From: Imbricaverruca yamaguchii
Taxonomy: Eukaryota; Arthropoda; Thecostraca; Neoverrucidae
DNA length: 64,000 nt
Direction: 5' to 3'
NCBI GenBank assembly: GCA_034440575.1
Contig: JAOTOL010001616.1
Location: forward strand, 1,848,501-1,912,500
Part shown: positions 56,310 to 64,000 of the stretch, one piece after another
Position numbering within the stretch: position 1 is the stretch's first letter
Layout: every line of letters starts with the position of its first letter
Notes under the pieces: model-generated
What the model was told of the DNA's origin: nothing
The model's database searches: none
Seen by the model: only the letters and a program-made list of their open reading frames with translations
Made by a program: the position numbers and the translations under genes

Positions 56310-57160
56310 TCATGCTATATCATTTTGTAATTAAATGCCCTCTCGGTAGAAAATTTGCATTCCTTGATGTCATGGGCCACCATATAGGTAATGCCCACCA
56401 ATTTCAGCATGCATACCATCAGCAAGACATAATTTTGTGTTTTGTTTTTACAAGCGGCAACAATTTCACCAACCAATTATACTTCACCTAATCGGCAACC
56501 TTTTCTTTCCTTTATGCCGAAATCGACAACGTTTTAAGCGGATTGGTGCGAGTAATGTCTAGACAATGAATACTGGGTACCGTACTAGCATGCATATTGT
56601 CTTCTTTAGGTTGCAGTTATTCAATACAATTCTTCTCTTGTGGCTCGTTTGAACTGTTCAGCGCATCTAGAAACATAGCCAGCATGGTTTGAGGGGTATG
56701 GGTTCATGTTAATACAAATGGAAAGTCACCAATAGAACAGATAAAAATCGACATCATGGAACAAATTTCTTCCTCTTCTCCACCATATCGCCCCTTCGCT
56801 TTATGAACTCATACTTAAGGATGGCACTGTACGTAGTAGTCCAGCATAAGATTGAGATTTTAAAAACGAGACTGAAATTGGAGTGAAACATTAACTTTAA
56901 CTTTAATATCCGTGCGTAGGTACATTGGTTGCATATAGGCATATTTGCGGGGTATTTCTGTGTTTTCGCTGGAGAACAAAAACAAACAAAAAACTATTTC
57001 TCCTAGAGATTCCATTCCGGTTATGGTGCCCTTAACCGATGTTTCCTTCTTATTCTAAAGGTATACCTTTTTTCTTGGCACAAGTAATACTGGCGTGCTG
57101 AACATAAGAAACATAAATGTTTCGTAATAGTGTCCTGTGCCCAGCATCAAGATATTTATG
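56310..57160. other. No recognisable feature
   Basis: AT-leaning unique DNA. Confidence 0.45.
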
Positions 57161-57164
57161 CATA

Positions 57165-57166
<2 letters not shown>

Positions 57167-57230
<64 letters not shown>
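57167..57230. repeat. (TA)n microsatellite
   Basis: About 32 TA units. Confidence 0.95.
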
Positions 57231-57233
<3 letters not shown>

Positions 57234-57234
57234 A

Positions 57235-59355
57235 GATGTTCTTTGTCTGCGATGCTTTTCTCTCAACAAAATGGTTTGAGCTGATTAACTTTGTAATGTT
57301 GCCAACCATGGCTTCCGTCACAGACCTACCCGAGGAAATCCACTTCTGGCGAGCGTTATTATCGCTGCATATCTCGCTTGGCATCTGCACTGCATCGGCA
57401 CTCTGCATGCTAAACACAGATGCAGTTATGGTAATATTGTTCAACTATGGCCATTTAATGTGAGGATGGTGAGAGTGGAGCTGCGGTGAACAGAGGAGGG
57501 AGCAAAAACTGGTTTCATCTGGAACAGAAACCTGCACCAAACTAGCCGACGTAATATGAGACCATATATTCCGGGTATATTCCGGGTTCGTTAGGAACAA
57601 CAAAGCGGATTGCTATGGAACCAGAGGCCGTTGCCACGTGGTGCACATGAGACCAAAAGTGAGTCACATGAGTCCTCACAGACAGCTCAAGTGGATGAAA
57701 TAATGCTCAGATGTATCCAGCGAAGAGCTCCAAATAAATCTAGGAAAGGGGTGAAATGAGCTTCAATCATGGTCTGAGAGCATGTGATGCGATCTATTAT
57801 TATGAAATCGTCATCTGGCCGTATCATACGGAAGGTTTCGTGTGGCAAATATTGATGCAGCGGGAGAAAGGAAGGCAATTATTTCCTTCTCAATATCGTG
57901 TCTCACTGAAATCCGCAAGGAAACATTGACAAAAGCCATATACTTCAAATTCACCAGAGAATACACGATGCAGTGGGAATGGACCCTAGGTGGCGCTACT
58001 AGCGAGGCAGTCGGTGGCGCCACCTACATCGTCACTCAACTGGATGCATTGTAAACATGGCGCTACCAATTCAAACGCACGACAAAGGCGTTGGCGATGA
58101 TGCAGTATGGAGAACGATCGCCCCCGAACAAATACGAGCGTGCAGGGGTATTTATCATAAGTGTTTCTTGGCTTGTTTTCCATCCCAGATACTCTGTAGT
58201 CAGGCCTGGGCAGTCTAGAACTCTTCATTCTGATACGGATACCACCATTCCCATAGTACAGTTGCACCACTAGACCTGTTTATTTATTTTTGGGGGGCTT
58301 AGTGGTGGTTCGACCAAGCTTTGGGCCTGAGCGCCGGCTACATTGCACTTCGACACAAATAAGAGTATGTCTATAACTGACAGTTAGCCAATAGTATTTG
58401 CATGGCAGCAGTTCAAGGATACTTCGCATCTCTTCGTGCGAGGATACTTCACACCATCTTGCGAGCAGCATTGACTTAGGGCTGAGGAATAGGGCGTTTA
58501 AAGTTGTTAGTGACATCAAGCTGGAATGGGTGACCAACAATGGTGATGCATCTAGCGTTACCTGACAGACCTGGAGGAAAACACTGGTCTAATCTATGGA
58601 AAACTATGATAAGTGTACGGCTATCATTTGGGTAAGCATTTGGGGATTTGGAGGCAAGGCTTTTGTATATGGCTACAATATAAGGTACGGAATTAGATCA
58701 TGGCTATCCCCTCTCCAAATGTTCCTACTTTTAGCCCATATCATGGGATTTCGGACGTCATTCCCAATGCCCGTTTCCTTCGCCGTCGGCGACATGTCGT
58801 GCGCAATCTTAGTCGCACTCCACATATCGGTTCTGCCAATTGACTACTTCATGACCCCGCACCCAATGGATCACCGGCGTCTCATGTGCTACATAACTGC
58901 TGGTGTAGTGCTACCATAGAAGTAGCTGCACACAAGGTCACAGAAGCAAACTAACCAGCCCACAGCAATATTCGCATCGGAAAAGAGTTACAAGCTGGTC
59001 AAACTAGATATTTTCAAGTGATGCCTTCCATATCATGGCATAAGGGTAATGCTGGGGTTTATCAGGCTGTGACCTCACCTTATCTACTCCGTGGACTGAA
59101 CATCCACAATTAACAATGCATATGTAGATGCCATTGAAACCAAGAGCTGGGGTGGAAATAGTGGTGTTGGTAGAGTTGCTGAATCTCTCACCTTAACTTC
59201 GGACAAGTTAAATCCAGTACTTTCTTTTAGTATGGTGCTTTGTGGAAGGCAATGCCATAAGAAGACCTTTCACCTTGCCCTGCAAAATAGCTATCGCTAC
59301 TTACCACGACGTTGGAAGGGTTGGGCCAACATGGAGCATCAAGTGGATAGCATAG
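57235..59355. other. No recognisable gene
   Basis: Unique-looking DNA. A plus-strand frame at 58596-58919 (107 residues) is hydrophobic in places but shows no family motif or splice context, and I do not call it. Confidence 0.45.
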
Positions 59356-59360
59356 CCGCA

Positions 59361-59435
59361 TAGGTGGCACTAGGGTGGCATTATATAGGTGGCGCTAGGA
59401 TAGCATCACATAGGTGGCGCTAGGGTAGCATTCCA
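59361..59435. repeat. 25-bp tandem repeat, three copies
   Basis: TAGGTGGCGCTAGGGTAGCA plus five bases, repeated at exact 25-bp spacing. A related GGTGGCGCTACTAG/GGTGGCGCCACC inverted pair lies at about 57990-58026. Confidence 0.85.
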
Positions 59436-59675
59436 CAGGTGATCATTGATGGCGAGAACAACACCGCACATGTCACACACGTCATCTGTCGGATCGTTCT
59501 GGACGTCTTGCCAGAAGCCCCGGAGGAGCCGAGCGTGCCCACACTAAAATTTAAATGCATGTAGTTACTATGATGTTATGAGCAAAATTATGAGTAATCA
59601 ATGATAACCTTGCAAGATGGTCTATCAAATATATCCAAGGTTATGGCTTATAAACCGCTCGTCGGATCACACTCA

Positions 59676-60043
59676 TAAAGACATAAAGACATACAAGATT
59701 AGTGCAACTATGAGCCACAAGGGCCCTTCTTGGTTGCACTCTGTACACTGAACTAGTTTCCCCCCAAATCTGTCAATCCCTGTAATACTGAAAAGCAAGT
59801 CCTCTATTCTTATAATGATTGTCTATGCTGTTTTTAAAGATGTTCAATGTGCTGCTACTGACAATGTTTTCTGGCAGCTGGTACCAGTGTTCTACTACCC
59901 TGTTGGTGAAGAAAGTCTGCCTTAACCTTGTTCTGCTGTGGTTAACTTTAATTTTGAATTTATGACCTCTAATTGCATCATTTCTGTTCAATTCAAACAT
60001 TTCCCCAGGATATCCCTTCTCCAGACCATCGACAAATTTAAAG
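59676..60043 (-). mobile_element. CR1-like LINE, 5'-truncated copy, open C-terminal frame
   Basis: The minus-strand frame from 60051 to 59773 reads SVFKFVDGLEKGYPGEMFEL, then RTRLRQTFFTNRVVEHWYQL, then PENIVSSSTLNIFKNSIDNH. This is the end of a CR1/L2-clade reverse transcriptase. After the stop, a short 3' region ends in two copies of an 8-bp repeat (TTATGTCT). ACACTCA flanks both ends (59669-59675 and 60044-60050), a plausible target duplication. Intact coding over this stretch suggests a younger copy than those at 29 and 36 kb. The ORF's first two codons would come from flanking DNA. Confidence 0.85.
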
Positions 60044-60054
60044 ACACTCACATT

Positions 60055-62430
60055 GTCACAGCTGAATTAGGAGCCGGAAATAGCCCCTTTCTGTCACTTT
60101 CGTCAAAAGATTTATGTGAACGTGTTGGCCACCTGATGTTACAGGAATAAACAATCTATGTATTTCGATATATCAACGGGAATCATGGCAAGTAGACAAA
60201 TGAACAATAGACAAATAGATGCAAGACATGCTTCCCATCAAGTGGTGCATGTATCCACCCATGTCCCTAATGAGGCGCTTGTAATGATTATACTTAGACA
60301 TCCATCGCAAGCTTAATCAAGCTTAATCGTTCATATGTAATGGTAGGATAGCGTCCTAAAACAACCTGCGCCAAAACACCCTCATTGCAGCTGAACTGAA
60401 GCAAGTCTTGCTGGTGTTCTAGCATGTGCAAGTCAGACATGAAGAGCTTTGGTCACAAAGAGCTGCTTCAGCCACCACAAAATGAAATGCAGCGATTACT
60501 TATCATCTTCCAAAATGAAACCGTCCAGTGGACAGTCATGCTACCACCATCCCATCCGAAATGAGCCTTCACACCTGTTGTATAAATCGAGTTGCAATGG
60601 TCTCATGTCAGTGGGATTAAATGACACGAATGCAGCCGTATGGAGTGACATTTTTAAACTTAACTTCTTAGTCACATTTCATGCCAATCACAGCCTTGTG
60701 CACGACAAATGTTCTATCCAAAGATGCATGTCCTCCAAAATTCATGGCTTCTGGTGGCCCCGCCGCAATTCTTTGCGCCCTCTTCAAGCCCGGTTCCGGT
60801 TAATGCTCTGGAGAGAAATGACCAACGTCCGCAGACAGTTAGCAGTCGCCCACCTCAGTCGTGTTGTGGGGGGGGGGGGGCGAACTGACCGAGGTCACAT
60901 CCGTCCGGTGACACGTGACCAGTTAAACAGCTGACTACAGGTCACCGTGGGAGCGTCACGCAGGACAGGGCGAACCCGATATACGCCAGTCGGCCGGCAG
61001 CCTTTCAACATTTCCATGACAATGGGCCATTGGCAGGCATCAGCTGCGCATGCTCTCCGCACTTTACGTACTTCATCCGGAAGATGAAAGCACATGTGGC
61101 AGCTGCATGAAGTCACTGCGGCTTTCATTATTATCCGAAACTTTCCGGACAGCCGGCGCGGGCTGAAGCCATCCGCGCTGCGGATTTCATTGTCCGACAC
61201 AGTCGAGCCGGACGCCGAAATGAAACCGGATGCCGCCTCATTGCTATGCAGTGGGATAAGTTTGAAATCTGGTCCGGCGAAGGATATTTGCTTTCCATGG
61301 AGCAGTCGGCCCATAAGTTGGCTGTTATCCAATCATTTGTGTTGATGTCACGCTCGCCCGAGCTGCTATGATGCACTGATGACATTAACAAAATCCCACG
61401 CCGGCGCGTCGGCAGCGTTGTTGCCCACCAGCAATACGGAACGTAGTTTCGGTGGCGTGCATTCCGCACGTACGGTGAATACACTATATTGTTTATCAGG
61501 GCGTTGCACCGGCTTGGCGAAATTTCGCCGTGTCGTCACATTGCCCACTGATAATTGGTTAGAGCTGTTCCCCAGCATCAGATCGTTCACGCCATTGGTC
61601 GTTTGTTACTTTGACTTTCGTTCGTTCTGAAACGGTCGCTGGGGGTGACGGCGGCGGCGCCGCAGGCGGCGCCTTCATGGCACTGTACAGCATCATCCTC
61701 ACCATCATCCTGAGTAGTTTGATCTGCCCTACTGTACAACTGTATTCCCTAGTGTAATCTATATTCATCCAGGAAATCGCGTGGTATTCTTTGCTAGAGT
61801 TCATCCGATGTTTACGACAATACCCTTCGCATATTAGTCTGTCGACGTTTTTCCTTCAGATATTTTTTTTCTTCTCTGATCAGTTTCAGTAAGTTTCGAA
61901 TACAACGTTGCAGGACAAACTACTACTGATTGTAAAAAGTATAACAGAACCGAATCAACACTGGCTAAATTTTGTCCTCAGGCACTAGTCAACAGGATTG
62001 ACTGTGGACGAAGGCCAGTGCTCGAAGTATGTCCGATATTAATTCGGTTCTATGTTCCATGTTGACATAAGCAAAATGCTCTTCTACACCGTTTTCTTAC
62101 TTACAGTCATGACCAATAAAGCATTTAATTTCATGGCACTGCCGAATATCTAAAACATTGCTGGTGTTAGGTTTTGCGATCATAGAAGTTAATATAAAAA
62201 CAACGTCGGGTAGCGGCATCTTTCGAAGATGGTAGTGTCTGATAACAAGAAACGCTCAACATGCAGTGATCAGGTGTGACCGAAAAGCGACGTTCACCCC
62301 CAAACGATATCCGGAAGTTGGGGAGACAGTTAAAAAAGAAGTTCCAATTGTTGTTGGGGAGTATTTACGGAATCAGTCCGTGTTAAGCGCAAGCTTGTTG
62401 CATCGACCCTGAATCCAGATCCCGATCGGG
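60055..62430. other. No recognisable feature
   Basis: 2.4 kb of unique-looking DNA with a G run at about 60867-60878. Several 60-160-residue frames lack motifs. Confidence 0.45.
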
Positions 62431-62439
62431 AACTGCCAG

Positions 62440-62690
62440 TTTTTGCAGCATCATTTTGACCGAGAACTTCACGTACCCGCTCATGCAGGCACCAGGCAGC
62501 ACGGCCGCCTGCTGCCTGCACCCCGGACCTCGTCTGGCCAGTTGCCAACTGGCCACTCCGGCGAATCCGTTAATAGCGAGCGCGCGAAGAGACTCGAACC
62601 CATCGTGCTAAGACAGGGAAATGTTTGCAGGCTAATGTTCCCACTGCTGGCACCACAGGCCACTAATCTAACCAGGCGAAAAATGTACGT
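62440..62690 (-). mobile_element. tRNA-derived SINE, minus strand
   Basis: On the minus strand the sequence reads TGGTTAGATTAGTGGCCTG (A-box-like), then CCCTGTCTTAGCACGATGG, GTTCGAGTCTCTTCGCGCGC and TCG. It corresponds to the 23.4-kb copy (GCACAAGGTTCGAGTCGCTT, CGCGCGTTCG). Boundaries are approximate. Confidence 0.55.
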
Positions 62691-62699
62691 CCTCTGTGA

Positions 62700-63865
62700 T
62701 ATGTCAGATGCACTATTCTGATGCTCTATATTTGAAAGAATATCAAACATTTCATGGCAAAACCTGTCACTTTTTGCTGACCATATGTCAATTTCCATGC
62801 ATGCAGATTCTTCATCGCTATCTAACTGATGAAAAATTGAAAGGACGCAAAATGACTGCAGTGTAAATTAATCCCAAAACAAAATACTTAGGAGGCGACA
62901 CAAAGCAGAGTACAAAATAGACACTAATCTGTATGAAGGTCAAGGCAACCCTACAAGGGTAGCAAAATGATGTTGAAGATGACATCGGCTACTAATTTGA
63001 GATTAAATTAGGAAGAAACATTGAAAACCAAATTTGGAAGATGTTTACGATCAGATTCTCACACCCCCTTGTGTTATATGCATAACAAATAAGTGACGAT
63101 AAATAAAATATACAGAAATTCCTCCTGTGCGTTTTGTTGTGTCTCCAAAGATCAGTAACTGCAGAAAGGTGCATCCAAATACCTTTATCACTGAAAGCGT
63201 CACGATTGCCTGAACTTTTTATTTGAAGGCAACTGCACTCCACCTTGACTAATTGGTGACCGTGTATGACTTAACCTTGACATTGTCACACACGTCAAAT
63301 TGATGTGGGAATGCGTGCGCCAAATTTCGGCGCGATGCCCCGCGCACTTTTTGACCATCCGTGGAAGGCCATAGGGGCAGTGATAACCATCAAGACAAGG
63401 TTGGAAAAGCAGAAGACTAGGATAACGGTACATGTCAGTCAATGGCATGTGTCCTGCACCAACAGGTGAAACACGAGAACAATCCTGACTGCTGGCGAAA
63501 GCGGTACGATGAGCACCAGGACTGAAATACAAGGAACAACAATACGGGCGAGTGTAACAATGGAGACATTGACATCGGGCAAGTCCATCAGTCGCCGCAG
63601 TGCCTATTCAGCAAACGAGGCGGTGGGGCCTTTGTCGTGTCAGTGATTGGACCGACTGGGGTAGCTTCAGCTTTTCGCTCGTGCTGGTGGGATGCCAATC
63701 CAGCTGCGCACGTTCACAGGAGGCGAGATCGATTGCCGTGCTGGCACCTGTCCGGTGGAGCTCACCGGGGAGCTTGGCGCTTTCCCTGTGGCGCGCTTGC
63801 TGTGTGTCGCCCGTTGAGCGGCGTGCTACTGACGAGTCAGCGTGTAACGCTTTCCATGCCGCCCA
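62700..63865. other. No recognisable feature
   Basis: Unique-looking, AT-leaning DNA with no gene recognised. Confidence 0.45.
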
Positions 63866-63870
63866 CACTG

Positions 63871-64000
63871 TCGTACTGCGCTGTGGTAGTCAGTACATTG
63901 AGACACTCGTACTGCTGTACTGAGCTGTGGTAGTCAGTACACTGAGACACTCGGACTGCCATACTGAACTGTGGTAGTCAGTGCACTGACACTCGTACTG
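63871..64000. repeat. ~44-bp tandem repeat running off the window end
   Basis: About three copies of GTACTGAGCTGTGGTAGTCA, GTACACTGAGACACTCGTAC, TGCT. The last is shortened. The array is cut by the end of the window. Confidence 0.85.

Noticed and set aside
56750..56945. Small ORF as an independent gene
   Set aside because: 62-residue frame in AT-rich DNA without any supporting feature.
58596..58919. 107-residue hydrophobic open frame as a membrane protein
   Set aside because: No recognisable family, no codon bias, no splice context; frames of this size are expected by chance in 64 kb.

Overview
The window looks like nuclear DNA from an invertebrate animal. No spliced gene with recognisable exons, bacterial operon or CRISPR array is visible. 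What is visible is eukaryotic: CR1-type LINE fragments, SINEs with tRNA-derived heads and target-site duplications, a hAT-type MITE, a cut-and-paste DNA transposon with long inverted repeats, (TA)n, (CA)n and (CT)n microsatellites, and more than 25 unrelated minisatellites. CpG dinucleotides are abundant in many GC-rich patches, so heavy methylation-driven CpG loss is not apparent. The transposase family found here is known from cnidarians and arthropods. An arthropod, perhaps a crustacean, is my best guess, but the sequence does not prove it.

Layout. 0-9 kb: CpG-rich and minisatellite DNA with CRE-like sites at 0.2 kb, a 21-bp perfect hairpin at 1.2 kb, a 377-bp hAT MITE at 2.7 kb, and arrays of 36-bp (3.4 and 4.1 kb) and 34-bp (6.8 kb) units. 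9.4-12.2 kb: a complete but broken 2.7-kb DNA transposon inserted in a ~54-bp minisatellite. This holds the only convincing protein-coding sequence in the window, a transposase pseudogene on the minus strand. 13-18 kb: a CpG-rich island, a 20-copy 38-bp array, and a 14-bp array nested in a larger repeat. 18-27 kb: mostly plain DNA with a 660-bp CA/TA/CT microsatellite and a 64-bp minisatellite. 27-31 kb: a 15-bp array, two adjacent foldbacks and decayed LINE pieces. 32-37 kb: 32-, 29- and 81-bp arrays and a LINE fragment abutting the 81-bp array. 37-48 kb: SINEs, more arrays, CpG-rich patches, and one weak candidate exon at 41 kb. 49-64 kb: a nested SINE cluster at 53-56 kb, a short LINE copy at 59.7 kb, and long stretches with nothing recognisable.

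How the parts relate. SINEs with different tRNA-derived heads share a body and tail, most clearly the copies at 54.9 and 55.2 kb. The LINE fragments share a 3' end made of 8-bp repeats. The DNA transposon and the MITE each have matching ends and target duplications, so both moved as units. Most long open reading frames are minisatellite artefacts: arrays with unit lengths divisible by three, or lacking stops in several frames. No host gene can be named.
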